Part shown: one piece after another, positions 1-8,213 of the stretch
Layout of the letters: each line of letters starts with the position of its first letter
Numbering within the stretch: the first letter of the stretch is position 1
From: Gordonia hankookensis
Lineage (GTDB): Bacteria > Actinomycetota > Actinomycetes > Mycobacteriales > Mycobacteriaceae
Assembly (NCBI RefSeq): GCF_014673215.1
Contig: NZ_JACWMS010000002.1
Location: forward strand, 1,302,001-1,366,000
Direction of reading: 5' to 3'
DNA length: 64,000 bases
The notes under the pieces: model-generated
The model's database searches: none
What the model was told of the DNA's origin: nothing
The model's input: the letters and a program-made list of their open reading frames with translations, nothing else
Made by a program: the position numbers and the translations under genes

Positions 1-1
1 C

Positions 2-1447
2 AGCCACGCAGATCATTTCGGCGGGGTCAAAGGCATCGTGTCCGACGACGAGGTGGCCGGCGGTGCGGTACGGATCGTGGCGCCGCTCGGCTTCCTGGAG
101 CACGCGGTGAGTGAGAACGTCTACGCAGGAAACGCCATGACGCGTCGCGCCCAGTACATGTACGGGCAGAACCTGCCGGTCGACGCTGCCGGGGTGATCT
201 CGACGGGCCTGGGGATCGCATTGTCGAAGGGGCAGATGAGTCTGCTCGAACCGACCGACGTGATATCCGGGACCAGCCAGGAACTGGTGCTCGACGGTGT
301 CCGGTTCGAGTTCCAGTACACCCCGGATTCCGAGGCGCCTGCCGAGATGCACTTCTATCTGCCCGATATGAGGGCATTGTGTATGGCCGAGAACGTGTCT
401 CACCACATGCACAATCTCTACACGCCGCGTGGCGCGCAGATCCGGGACGCGGTGGGGTGGAGCCGCTACATCGACGAGGCGCTGCGGCGCTACGGCCCGG
501 TGACCGATGTGATGTTCATCTGTCACCAATGGCCGGTGTGGGGGAGGCGGTCGGTGTGCGAGTTCCTGGCCGAGCAGCGCGACCTCTACCGCTACATCCA
601 CGACGAGACGCTGCGCCTGGCCGCGCACGGGTACACGATGGTCGAGATCGCGGAGATGGTGGAACTGCCCGAGGGGTTGGCCACCTCGTGGATAGCGCGC
701 GGGTATTACGGGTCGCTCAACCACAATGTGAAGGCCGTCTATCAGAAGTATCTCGGGTTCTTCGACGGCAACCCGGCGCACCTGCATCCGCACCCGCCGG
801 TCGAGGCCGGGCGACGCTATGTGGAGTTCATGGGTGGCGCCGACGCGGTGTTGAGCAAGGCGCGCAAGTCCTTTGACGACGGCGACTATCGGTGGGTGGC
901 CGAGGTGGTCAATCATGTGGTGTTCGCCGAGCCGAACAACCAGGCAGCGCGCGAGTTGCAGGCCGACGCGCTCGAACAGCTCGGCTATCAGAGTGAATCG
1001 GCACCGTGGCGCAACTTCTATCTCACCGGGGCACAAGACCTGCGCGAGGGTGCCCACAGTGACGAGGCGGCGCTGGGTGCGAGCGAGGTGATCGCCGCGA
1101 TGACCGTCGACATGCTGTTCGACTATCTGGCCATCCGGCTGAACGGACCCAAGGCAGGCGGCCAGAGCTTCGTGATGCAGGTGCAGCTCACCGATACCGG
1201 CGAGTCCCGGCGCGTGGAGCTCGTCCACGGCGTAGTGAACTGCGCGCCTGCGCAACCCGACGACCACGCGGACACCACGCTGCACCTGCCGAAGGCGGCC
1301 TTGACCGGGTTGGCGTTGGGTGCGGTGCCGCTGGCCGACGCGGTGGCGGCCGGCCAGGTGGAGATCGCCGGTGACGAGGAACCGGCGTACCGGCTGTTCG
1401 GGCTGCTCGACACGTTCGCGCGCACGTTCAACATCGTCGTCCCGTGA
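2..1447 (+). CDS. Alkyl sulfatase (metallo-beta-lactamase fold), 5' end cut by window edge
   Basis: This is the C-terminal 481 residues of an alkylsulfatase of the SdsA/BDS1 type, which hydrolyses alkyl sulfate esters to alcohol and sulfate. The frame is open from base 2 and begins inside the zinc-binding motif: SHADHFGG is the tail of the family's HxHxDH signature. The middle holds the all-helical dimerisation region, including the conserved run around GWSRYIDEALRRYGP. The last ~120 residues are the SCP2-like C-terminal domain. The true start lies outside the window. The stop overlaps the GTG of the next gene by 4 nt, so the genes are probably co-transcribed. The family call is confident; substrate range cannot be read from sequence. 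Confidence 0.93.
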   Translation, partial: SHADHFGGVKGIVSDDEVAGGAVRIVAPLGFLEHAVSENVYAGNAMTRRAQYMYGQNLPVDAAGVISTGLGIALSKGQMSLLEPTDVISGTSQELVLDGVRFEFQYTPDSEAPAEMHFYLPDMRALCMAENVSHHMHNLYTPRGAQIRDAVGWSRYIDEALRRYGPVTDVMFICHQWPVWGRRSVCEFLAEQRDLYRYIHDETLRLAAHGYTMVEIAEMVELPEGLATSWIARGYYGSLNHNVKAVYQKYLGFFDGNPAHLHPHPPVEAGRRYVEFMGGADAVLSKARKSFDDGDYRWVAEVVNHVVFAEPNNQAARELQADALEQLGYQSESAPWRNFYLTGAQDLREGAHSDEAALGASEVIAAMTVDMLFDYLAIRLNGPKAGGQSFVMQVQLTDTGESRRVELVHGVVNCAPAQPDDHADTTLHLPKAALTGLALGAVPLADAVAAGQVEIAGDEEPAYRLFGLLDTFARTFNIVVP

Positions 1448-1824
1448 CCGCGCGGTCATCGCCGCAGGTCTCGGAGGCAGAGAAGGCGCCGGGGGTGTAC
1501 GACACCGAACCCGACTACCGGTTCACGCTGGCCAACGAACGCACCTTCCTCGCCTGGATACGCACGGCGCTGGCACTATTGGCGGCCGGGGTCGCCGCCG
1601 ACGAACTGATCGGTGGCGGCGCCGGGAACATCGACCATTCGGTGCTCGCGGTGACATGTGTGGTGGTGGCGACCCTGTTGTCGCTGGGCGCGTTTCATCG
1701 GTGGCGTCGGGTGCAGTCCGCGATGCGGCGCAGCGATCCGCTGCCTCCGGCGTCGATCGTGCGGGTAACGGTCGGCGGGGTTTGCGCCATCGCGCTGGTC
1801 TGTGTGGTGGTCGTGATCCTGTGA
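1444..1824 (+). CDS. DUF202 membrane protein (YidH type)
   Basis: This 126-residue protein starts at a GTG overlapping the upstream stop (GTGA). It carries the DUF202 signature FTLANERTFLAWIRTALALLAAG near residue 30, then two further hydrophobic segments around residues 58-75 and 104-124, which predicts three membrane spans. DUF202 proteins are small inner-membrane proteins of unknown function. They are often encoded as adjacent pairs, and a second copy follows here with a 4-nt overlap. The placement after an alkyl sulfatase does not reveal a role. Confidence 0.85.
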   Translation: MTARSSPQVSEAEKAPGVYDTEPDYRFTLANERTFLAWIRTALALLAAGVAADELIGGGAGNIDHSVLAVTCVVVATLLSLGAFHRWRRVQSAMRRSDPLPPASIVRVTVGGVCAIALVCVVVVIL

Positions 1825-2129
1825 CGACGACCGAACGCGATCCCGGTCTGCAGCCGGAGCGAACGCTGTTGGCCTGGCGCCGAACAACTCTGACAGCGGT
1901 CGGGGTGTTTCTGCTGTGTTGTCGTGCGTTGGTCGTCGGTCAGACGATGGCTGCTGTGGTGGCCGTTGTACTCTCCGGCTCGCTGGTGTGCACGCTGTGC
2001 ATCGGCATGCGGCAGCGCGCGCGCCGCTATCAGGAGAATCCGCGGTGTGCCGAGCATGCGTCGACGGTGGTGCTGTGGGCGATCGCGGTGGGGATCGGTT
2101 GTGTTGGTGTGGCGTCGGCTCTCGGGTAA
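1821..2129 (+). CDS. Second DUF202-family membrane protein
   Basis: This 102-residue protein starts at the GTG that overlaps the stop of the first DUF202 gene (GTGA). The N-terminus reads PERTLLAWRRTTLTAVGVFLL, the same ERT-LAW-RT core as the upstream protein, and is followed by two more hydrophobic segments. It is the second member of a tandem DUF202 pair. A longer open frame upstream in the same phase runs through the first DUF202 gene and was not used, because the domain and the coupled start both support 1821. Function unknown. Confidence 0.8.
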   Translation: MTTTERDPGLQPERTLLAWRRTTLTAVGVFLLCCRALVVGQTMAAVVAVVLSGSLVCTLCIGMRQRARRYQENPRCAEHASTVVLWAIAVGIGCVGVASALG

Positions 2130-2134
2130 CGCTG

Positions 2135-3100
2135 TCACACGGCGTCGAGGAAGTTCAGGATCGCGGCGTTCACGCGATCGGGCTCCTGCATCTGCACGAA
2201 GTGTCCGGCGCCAGGAATGGTCTCGACGTGTCGCAGACCCGGCACGAGCTGCTTCATGGACCCGAGCGGGTCGCGGCCCATCATCCCGAGGACCGGGTCG
2301 CGATCGCCGACGACAAACAATGTCGGAGTGTGTATCTCGGCGTCACCGACACTCTCGTTCTGTACCCAGACCGCATCGGCGGCGCGGTACCAGTTGAGTC
2401 CGCCGGTGAAGCCGGTGCGACGGAACTCGGCGACGTAGTGGTCGAACTCGTCGCTGCTCAGCCACGGCCAGGGAAGCGCAGGCGCGGGCGGGAGCACGTC
2501 GAGGTAGCCGTTGCCTTCTGACGGGTGCTCCCAGCAGGTGCGGTAGCGGTCGACGTCGCTGAGCGCCCAGAAGATCCGGCGAAGGAACTCCTCGGCGTTG
2601 TTGTCGAGTTCCTGGTCGGCCACCCCCGGCTGCTGGAAATAGTGGAAGTGTAGGAAATGGTCTCGGGCCATGGCGGTGTAGATGGTGCTGGGGCTGACCG
2701 GCATGCGGGGAGTGAGCGGGACGCTCACCTGGATGAGGCCGGCGACGCGATCGGGAATCCAGCGGGCCAGATCCCAGGTCAGCTGGGCGCCGAAATCGTG
2801 TCCGGCAAAGATCGCTCGGTCGGCACCCAGTGCGTCGAGCAGGCCTTCGATGTCGGCGACCGTCGTGGTGCGGTCGTATGCCGCCGCGTCGGTCGGCCGG
2901 CTGCTGTGACCGTAGCCGCGCATGTCGGGGGCCACGGCATGCCTGCCGGCGGCCGCGATGGCGGGGATCTGATGGCGCCACGAATAGCCGAGTCCGGGGA
3001 ATCCGTGGCAGAGGATGACAGGTACGCCGCTGCCCTGTTCAGTGATGGACATGTCGATTCCGTTGACATGGATTGTCCTGGTGCGGAGTTCATCGGTCAC
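2135..3100 (-). CDS. Epoxide hydrolase-type alpha/beta hydrolase
   Basis: A 321-residue soluble alpha/beta-hydrolase. The oxyanion-hole motif HGFPG is at residues 32-36. The nucleophile elbow GHDFGA places an aspartate (D102) at the nucleophile position, which marks epoxide hydrolases or haloalkane dehalogenases rather than serine esterases. The acid is probably in GDRDPV and the catalytic histidine in GAGHF near the C-terminus. A Trp next to the nucleophile, expected in dehalogenases, is absent (Phe instead), favouring epoxide hydrolase (EphA-like). The start is GTG with no clear ribosome-binding site, so it may be leaderless. It is convergent with the DUF202 pair, 5 nt apart. The natural substrate cannot be inferred. 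Confidence 0.88.
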   Translation of the reverse strand: MTDELRTRTIHVNGIDMSITEQGSGVPVILCHGFPGLGYSWRHQIPAIAAAGRHAVAPDMRGYGHSSRPTDAAAYDRTTTVADIEGLLDALGADRAIFAGHDFGAQLTWDLARWIPDRVAGLIQVSVPLTPRMPVSPSTIYTAMARDHFLHFHYFQQPGVADQELDNNAEEFLRRIFWALSDVDRYRTCWEHPSEGNGYLDVLPPAPALPWPWLSSDEFDHYVAEFRRTGFTGGLNWYRAADAVWVQNESVGDAEIHTPTLFVVGDRDPVLGMMGRDPLGSMKQLVPGLRHVETIPGAGHFVQMQEPDRVNAAILNFLDAV

Positions 3101-3127
3101 CGGGTGGACGTTACCCGGATGCGCGAA

Positions 3128-4105
3128 TCATTGTGTCCGCGGAGATCGAACACGCGTCGACGCGCGCGTGGTCAGGACGATCGAGAGTACCGACGCCAGG
3201 CGGCGCGCATAGTTGCGCTCGACATTCTGTCTGCATCGATACATCACGTAGTACTGGGACAGTGTGGCCACGACGAGGATGGTCAGAGCGGCCGCGATTC
3301 GACCGGGGCCCGGTGAGCTGGCTGGCCCTAACAAGATGCATGTGTTGAACGCGAACATGGCGATGGCGGCAACGCTGACGGCGTATCGACTTGCGCCGAG
3401 TGTGTGGTACAGGTCCGACCCGTTCGTGTACTCCTTCTTCACGGGCGCGAAACCTGACTCGCATTCCAACCTGTCGAGGACTGTTTGGAGGAGGGTCCAG
3501 TTGTCGATGAAGCGACGGTGATACGTGTTTCGGCAATATGAGCAGCGGGCAGAGGACCAGGAAGCATTGTGATCGTCCTCGGGCGCGCACAGGCGCTCGC
3601 CGGTTGTGACGTGGAGAAGCGGCAACCACCGTCGGGCGTGTGCAAGCGGCGCTTTGGACAATCGGTGGCAGATCTCGTCGGCAGTAGCCGTGCGTGAAAA
3701 GCGTGCCAGCGCTTGCGGGCTTCCTTTGAATGCAGAGATGTACTGTCCCAAGACATGCGCACCGCGATCCCGACGATAGAACAGAGTGATTCCGAACAAG
3801 CTGGAATCGCTCCGGTATCGAAAGTAATACATCTGGTACAAGATGAACCCGAGGGGCAGCGATGCGGCAAACGCGGCGAGCAGAGTATGCGTAGCGGCAC
3901 TGTCGAGAAACTCGGACAGCCCGTTCTTCGGGTTGTTGAGTAATCGCCAGACCGATTGAAAAGCGATGACGTTCAGCATGAAGATGAAGCCCGGAATGCT
4001 CCAACGCAATACCTGCCGAGCTGTCTCCACATCATCTCCTGGTTTGAAAGTCGCATCAGAGTTGAGCGAATAGTACGACACCAAGGTTCTATTTGCTGGC
4101 GTCAC
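3128..4105 (-). CDS. Four-span membrane protein of unknown function
   Basis: This 325-residue protein has hydrophobic segments near residues 37-58, 73-97, 263-283 and 290-308 (approximate), separated by a ~165-residue hydrophilic domain containing a CSYC pair and other cysteines. I chose GTG at 4105 because GGAG lies 9 nt upstream. The frame stays open a further 51 codons, but that extension runs through a duplicated stretch that also contains the tail of another gene. The first ten codons, including the start, are inside direct-repeat copy 1, and the equivalent frame in copy 2 stops after ten codons. No family recognised. Confidence 0.6.
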   Translation of the reverse strand: MTPANRTLVSYYSLNSDATFKPGDDVETARQVLRWSIPGFIFMLNVIAFQSVWRLLNNPKNGLSEFLDSAATHTLLAAFAASLPLGFILYQMYYFRYRSDSSLFGITLFYRRDRGAHVLGQYISAFKGSPQALARFSRTATADEICHRLSKAPLAHARRWLPLLHVTTGERLCAPEDDHNASWSSARCSYCRNTYHRRFIDNWTLLQTVLDRLECESGFAPVKKEYTNGSDLYHTLGASRYAVSVAAIAMFAFNTCILLGPASSPGPGRIAAALTILVVATLSQYYVMYRCRQNVERNYARRLASVLSIVLTTRASTRVRSPRTQ

Positions 4106-4345
4106 GTGAACATTCTCCAGAATGTGCCGCGGAATCGGGAAATGTGCCAGGAATCGTCCGGCGACCGCACTCGAGTGGGCAACGGGTCGGGGCGTGCACC
4201 TGAACCTCTGCGGCGGTGCCTCTGGTTGCAGAACTCTACGAGAGTGGCTCCGGCACACGATGATTGGTGGTATCCTGACGAATCACATCATTCGCCTGGG
4301 TGAGGGTCTCGTTGAGATGTGTGACGCCCACCGCGCGCTCCGTCG
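4074..4345 (+). repeat. 272-bp imperfect direct repeat, copy 1
   Basis: Nearly the same sequence occurs at 6362-6634 in the same orientation, with scattered substitutions and a few 1-2-bp indels. On the minus strand it contains the last ~35 codons of a secreted-protein gene (intact in copy 2), then the intergenic region, then the ribosome-binding site, GTG and first codons of the membrane protein encoded at 3128-4105 (intact in copy 1). The two copies thus look like the two ends of a duplicated junction flanking about 2 kb. Confidence 0.9.
4236..4345 (-). pseudogene. 3' fragment of the secreted-protein gene
   Basis: The minus strand reads ...AVGVTHLNETLTQANDVIR... and ends in VPEPLS before a TAG stop. 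This matches the C-terminus of the intact gene at 6523-7347 (AVGVAHLNETITHANDVIR..., VPEPLS). Upstream of 4345 similarity ends, so only a gene tail remains. It is a by-product of the direct repeat and not expected to be expressed as a protein. Confidence 0.8.
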
Positions 4346-4380
4346 CTGTGTGCGTCCGCTGCGCACAAAGGCCTCCGCAG

Positions 4381-4656
4381 TCAGCGGGCGCGTCGACGTA
4401 AGGCAGCAATTCCGAACGATGACGCAAGCCAGGTCAGTGGAATCCACACATAACACGAGAGCACATACCAAAGACTGACAACCGCGAAACTCGCGCCGAG
4501 ACTCGTTGCCCCGGGGCCCCGATTCGGCAGCACACCGGCGGCCCAGAACACGATCATGAAGATGAGGTAGCTCACCGGCACGGATAGCAGGAAGAGCTTC
4601 AACGAGTATGGACGCAGTTGGGGCTTCTCGTCGCGCCGCGGGTCAGTTGCCTCCAA
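4381..4656 (-). CDS. Small two-span membrane protein
   Basis: A 91-residue protein with a hydrophilic, charged N-terminus (~18 residues), two hydrophobic segments (about residues 20-43 and 53-82) and an arginine-rich C-terminus (RRRAR). It starts at TTG 4656, overlapping the 3' end of the frameshifted WXG100-like gene by 14 nt, consistent with translational coupling. No family recognised. Lying just downstream of a putative type VII secretion substrate, it could be a membrane partner or immunity protein, but that rests on position alone. Confidence 0.5.
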   Translation of the reverse strand: MEATDPRRDEKPQLRPYSLKLFLLSVPVSYLIFMIVFWAAGVLPNRGPGATSLGASFAVVSLWYVLSCYVWIPLTWLASSFGIAALRRRAR

Positions 4657-5404
4657 CGGACACCTCGTGATGACCCGGAAGGTGCTTTGCCGGTCCCCAC
4701 GGGTCTGAAGGGTCTGGCATGAACTGGTACACGGGGGTGGTTGTGCCCGAGTCGCTGTCGTTGTAGACCTCCCAGGCAGGGTAGTTGGTCAGTTGGCCGT
4801 CCAATGCTGGAGCAGAGCCGTCGAACGGTTGTGTTATGAGAGTGCCGCGCACACTGTGCCGATAGTGCTGGAAGCCCATTGGCCTACCTTCTGGTCGTAG
4901 AAGGGCATGTATGGATCCTTCGCCTCGAAGGTCACTTGAACTTGGTCTCCGTCCTGCGCCACGCCCATCGTGGGAGATCCGACTTTTGTTGCTCCCGAGG
5001 GGATTTCGATGGATGGATTCTGTCGCATCACTACAACCCCTCTGTTGTAGTCGACGAATACGGAGACACGGCTGTCTTCCGGCCCCGCGGTCGGATCGAA
5101 TCCTCGCGCGTCGCCGCGATTCTGGTAAGGGATGCTATTCACGCTGTCGCGGGGGATGAACGCGTTGATCCGTTGAAGTCCCCGTATGACGGTGAACCCT
5201 ATCGGCCAACCTCTGATGCTCGCGCTGCCAACGGCCTGCCAACTTGACCATGGACTGGCCGGAGGAACCGGCCCATCCGGACGAGATGCTGTCACCGATC
5301 GCGCTACTGGATCGACTGAATTGTTCCGCACAATCACCGTGCCAGGACGTGATGCGGGCACGCACCGCGACGAGCTCGTCGGGGTCGACTTCGAAGTCGG
5401 TCAT
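4643..5404 (-). pseudogene. WXG100-like secreted-effector gene with two compensating frameshifts
   Basis: Three successive minus-strand frames together read as one protein. Residues 1-60 (from ATG 5404) form a WXG100-like helical hairpin with the W-x-G turn in SSGWAGSSG. The frame then shifts near 5160-5190 into INAFIPRDSVNSIPYQ...DSRVSVFVDYNRG...RQNPSI. It shifts back near 4842-4850, at a GTGTG that looks like a 2-bp TG insertion, into RGTLITQPFDGS...NYPAWEVYND. First and third segments share a phase, so the net change is a multiple of three. The order resembles actinobacterial WXG100-headed proteins with a beta-rich tail. Decayed gene is the simplest reading; sequencing errors are possible. 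Confidence 0.65.
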
Positions 5405-5747
5405 GCGGAGCAGACTAGCAAGCGCCCGTGGCCGTTGCGGTTGTGCCATTCATCCAGGCCACAGGCGCTTCTCATAGACGGTCCACGACGGCGACTTGGG
5501 AGGTGAACAGTCAAGCGGGTTCGGCAGTGGGCGCAGGTATCTCGTGTCTGCCTCCGAAGCGGGTGCGCGGTCGTGTGCTTGGCTCGGCCACGAGCGTCGA
5601 TGTCCGAGGAGAGGCGTTCTGGTTCGGTTTACCGTCCGGAGAAGGTGAGGACATGCGCGACGGCCGCCTGCGGTTCCCGCGTGTCGGCGCTATGCGCTCG
5701 CCGGAGGTACTGCCCTTCGCCATGCCAAGGACATTGAAGGTATCGCC
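5405..5747. other. Intergenic stretch without a supported gene
   Basis: Open frames exist on both strands, but their products are proline/arginine-rich and low-complexity, lack a ribosome-binding site, and share no motif with known families. The stretch separates the WXG100-like gene from the TY-Chap gene upstream of it on the minus strand, and may hold a promoter for the former. I see no clear hairpin. Confidence 0.4.
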
Positions 5748-6209
5748 TCACCCGGTGAGCGACAACGGATGCACGGTACTGATCGGGTCGGTGAGACTCA
5801 GGAATGACGGATGGGTGACACCCCATTGGCCGCGCAGCAGGGTGATGGACTGGACCGCCGCCCGGTACAGTTGTCGGCGGCCGAACTCCCGGACGAACTC
5901 GTCCTTGCGGGAGAGGTAGCGCCAGTCGAGCGCCTCGAAGGTCCGCTGCGTCTGTGACCAGTCGGGCTGCCGCGTGCCGACAAGCGCACTCTTGGGCACT
6001 GTTGCGCGGACACGACCCGCCCGGTTGGCGCGGAAGGTGATGAGCAGCTGTTCGCGATTGCCGACGGGGTGCGCCAGATCGATGAACTCGAACGAACCGA
6101 ACCGTAGATCACCAAGACGCGCCGCAAGGTCCGCGGTGAAGTCGCGCCAGGATTCGGCGATCTGCTCGTCGTATCCCTCGACGTCGTCGCCATACGTCTC
6201 AGCGGTCAT
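5748..6209 (-). CDS. TY-Chap (YbjN/CesT-like) chaperone-domain protein
   Basis: A 153-residue soluble protein. The start at ATG 6209 is set by GGAGG five bases upstream; the frame is open further 5', but that extension is arginine-rich and lacks a signal. The sequence from ESWRDFTADLAARLGDL through the LLITFRANRAGRVRATVP strand to DWSQTQRTFEALDWRYL fits the TY-Chap N-terminal fold, a relative of YbjN and type III secretion chaperones. Such genes occur beside WXG100/ESX substrates in mycolic-acid actinomycetes, and here it lies upstream of a WXG100-like gene on the same strand. A chaperone for that substrate is inferred, not shown. Confidence 0.65.
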   Translation of the reverse strand: MTAETYGDDVEGYDEQIAESWRDFTADLAARLGDLRFGSFEFIDLAHPVGNREQLLITFRANRAGRVRATVPKSALVGTRQPDWSQTQRTFEALDWRYLSRKDEFVREFGRRQLYRAAVQSITLLRGQWGVTHPSFLSLTDPISTVHPLSLTG

Positions 6210-6360
6210 GGTCCTCCAGGGTCGATGGGCGGACCGGCAGCTGCCGATGACGACGAACTTACGGGCGGGGTACGACACTCTCCGACGGCTTGCAGCATTA
6301 CGCGTCGGCGCAGCCAAAGCCCGTCGACGGCTCTTCGTGGAGGCTCAGCGTTGGGCATAC

Positions 6361-6393
6361 TTACGACACCAAGGTTCTATTTGCCGGCGTCAC
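6361..6393 (-). pseudogene. Ten-codon start fragment of the membrane-protein gene
   Basis: GTG at 6393 begins VTPANRTLVS, identical to the N-terminus encoded at 4105, then meets TAA exactly where repeat homology ends. It shows that this copy of the junction lost the rest of the gene. Not expected to encode a functional product. Confidence 0.7.
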
Positions 6394-6634
6394 GTGAACA
6401 TTCTCAGAATGTGCCGCGGAATCGGGAAATGTGGCCAGAATCGTCCGGCGACCGCACTCGAGTGGTCAACTGGTCGGGGCGTGCTCCTGAACCTCGGCGG
6501 CGGTGCCTCTGGTTGCAGAACTCTACGAGAGTGGCTCCGGCACATGATGATATGTGGTTGCCTGACGAATCACATCATTCGCGTGGGTGATGGTCTCGTT
6601 GAGATGTGCGACGCCAACCGCGCGCGCTCCGTCG
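6362..6634 (+). repeat. 273-bp imperfect direct repeat, copy 2
   Basis: Second copy of the repeat at 4074-4345, same orientation. Here the right part is the genuine 3' end of the secreted-protein gene (6523-7347). The left part carries the start region of the membrane protein gene, cut short after ten codons. Similarity ends abruptly at 6361/6362 on the left and fades after about 6634 on the right. Confidence 0.9.
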
Positions 6635-7347
6635 GAGTCGCCGGTGGTCGCCAGGTGTTGTGCGGCGACGACTGCGGCCTCGGTGGCGCCGACCATGACG
6701 AGTTCGGGAGCCTGGAACAGGACGGCCGACCCGACGTCGATGGCGTCGAGTGTCGCGGCCTGCGCTGGTGTGGTGGGAGTGGCGATCTGTGGTGGGTTCG
6801 CGACGATCGGAGCGTTGAGTGCGTCCACGATCTTCGCCCGCCCGGTGTCGACGGCCTTGCCGACCGCCGCAGGCGGGCCTCCTGACCGCACGGTGTCTGC
6901 GACGGTGAGTCCCTCGACCACGGCCACCTCGAGTGCGTTCTGGGCCCGGGGCAGAACGAGATTCAGATCGTTGTCGATGATGCCCGTCATCGCCGAGTTC
7001 GTGGGACGCGTGATCGATGCGGCCGCGATACCCGTTGCGCGGTCGGTGGATCCGGTTTGCGCGCGGGCCGCTGCGAAGACTCCCGGAGAGCGGACGATGG
7101 CGACTGGCACGTCCACCACGAAGTCGATGATGTGGGGACAGATGAGCGCGCAGTATTTCAGTTGGTTGCCGGCGAAGGTGGTGACGATGGCGCCAGGTGG
7201 TGGTGGCATCGTTGGTTCATCGGGGTTCACGAAGGTGAGCGGCGGACCGTCCTCGGCCGCCGATGCCGGGGCGTTGACGAGCGTCAGAGCGGCGAGCGGC
7301 GTCAGCATGACGGTCGCCAGGATGCGGGCGTGATGGTGCCGGTTCAT
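6523..7347 (-). CDS. Secreted protein of unknown function
   Basis: A 274-residue protein with a Sec signal peptide: MNRHHHAR n-region, hydrophobic core to about residue 28, and ASA-AE as likely cleavage near residue 30. The start ATG 7347 has GGGAG upstream; a longer frame exists but would bury the signal peptide. The mature part has a proline-rich stretch (MPPPPG), a CALICPH segment with two cysteines that could form a disulfide, then an alanine-rich helical C-terminal half. No family recognised. Its 3' 110 bp are duplicated at 4236-4345. It is divergent from the DUF3558 lipoprotein gene. Confidence 0.7.
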   Translation of the reverse strand: MNRHHHARILATVMLTPLAALTLVNAPASAAEDGPPLTFVNPDEPTMPPPPGAIVTTFAGNQLKYCALICPHIIDFVVDVPVAIVRSPGVFAAARAQTGSTDRATGIAAASITRPTNSAMTGIIDNDLNLVLPRAQNALEVAVVEGLTVADTVRSGGPPAAVGKAVDTGRAKIVDALNAPIVANPPQIATPTTPAQAATLDAIDVGSAVLFQAPELVMVGATEAAVVAAQHLATTGDSDGARAVGVAHLNETITHANDVIRQATTYHHVPEPLS

Positions 7348-7505
7348 CCGGGCTCCCAGGGTTGCTCTCGGTGGACCATCCGAGTGTGCGGGATCGGAGC
7401 TGAAGGGTTGCTGAAACTCGGCGGTCGGAGGGCCGCTCGGGGTCATCCACACGACTGACGCCGGTTGATCGAGTCGGTCGACCCACTTGCTACCGTCGAA
7501 CCGAT

Positions 7506-7649
7506 CTAAACGCAGGTGGGGGCAGCGATCGGGGGGTCGTCGAGTTCATCGATGTGGACACCGCGTTGGACCTGGAGCGCTTGAGCGACAGGCCAACCGC
7601 CGCCTACAACCCGGGCATGGGTCCAGAAGTATGGGAGGACGAACGGTGA
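7506..7649 (+). other. Coding-like remnant coupled to the lipoprotein gene
   Basis: The frame ending in TGA at 7647-7649 reads GVVEFIDVDTALDLERL, then TAAYNPGMGPEVWEDER. Its stop overlaps the GTG of the next gene by 4 nt, the usual sign of coupled translation. The only start codon in this stretch is GTG 7554, which has no ribosome-binding site at normal distance, so it may be the end of a truncated or frameshifted gene. No family recognised. Confidence 0.3.
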
Positions 7650-8212
7650 AGTACAGATCCAGACTCTTGCTGGCGATCTCTGCCTCGTCCGTGGCGCTGC
7701 TGCTCGCTGCATGTGGGAGTGATTCTGCCGACGATACTGCTCAGCAGACAACAGGACAGAGTGAGGCGTCCGCTTCCCACGAAGGTCCTGTGGAGAGCCC
7801 GACCGCATTGACCGCTGAAGACATCTGCGCGGCGCTCACTCCGCAAGATATCGCGCCTCTTACCGACGGTGACGTGACCGAGCAGCCGGAACCGAAGAAC
7901 GACCGCGGTCTACCTGGATGCGAATGGCCGGTCAGTGACGGTTATGGGTCGCTGGAAATGGATGTCTTCAAGCCCTTCGACGTGAACATAATTCTGGGCA
8001 GCGCCATGGTCCGGCAATTCCCGGTAGGGGACGGAACCGTGTACCAGCAGACACAGGATGATGCTTCAACGTGTCGGGCACTGGTAAGAACGCCCAATAC
8101 GCCAAAGGGCTTCGTCCTGCGGGTGAGACTTGATGGCCAAGCAGATGCATCGAAACTCTGCGAATCCGCCATCCCCCAGACCGAAAAGGTCCTCAAGGCA
8201 TTGGGCTGGTGA
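7646..8212 (+). CDS. DUF3558-type lipoprotein
   Basis: A 188-residue lipoprotein. The start GTG 7646 has GGGAGGA about 8 nt upstream. A hydrophobic segment ends in the lipobox LLAAC (Cys 23), followed by a Ser/Thr/Gln/Glu-rich linker. The folded part contains ALTAEDICAALTPQDIAPL, a GCEWP motif and further cysteines in STCRALV and KLCESAIP, the pattern of the actinobacterial DUF3558 family. These are exported, lipid-anchored proteins of unknown role. It leads a set of three close genes, with 1 nt to the next. Confidence 0.8.
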   Translation: MKYRSRLLLAISASSVALLLAACGSDSADDTAQQTTGQSEASASHEGPVESPTALTAEDICAALTPQDIAPLTDGDVTEQPEPKNDRGLPGCEWPVSDGYGSLEMDVFKPFDVNIILGSAMVRQFPVGDGTVYQQTQDDASTCRALVRTPNTPKGFVLRVRLDGQADASKLCESAIPQTEKVLKALGW

Positions 8213-8213
8213 G

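Noticed and set aside
5428..5919. Plus-strand frame spanning the gap and the TY-Chap gene
   Set aside because: Antisense to a gene with a GGAGG-ATG start; composition is Arg/Ser/Pro-rich.
4074..6634. Direct repeats as insertion-sequence ends or a CRISPR-like array
   Set aside because: No transposase, no terminal inverted repeats, only two long copies, and the repeats contain gene fragments.
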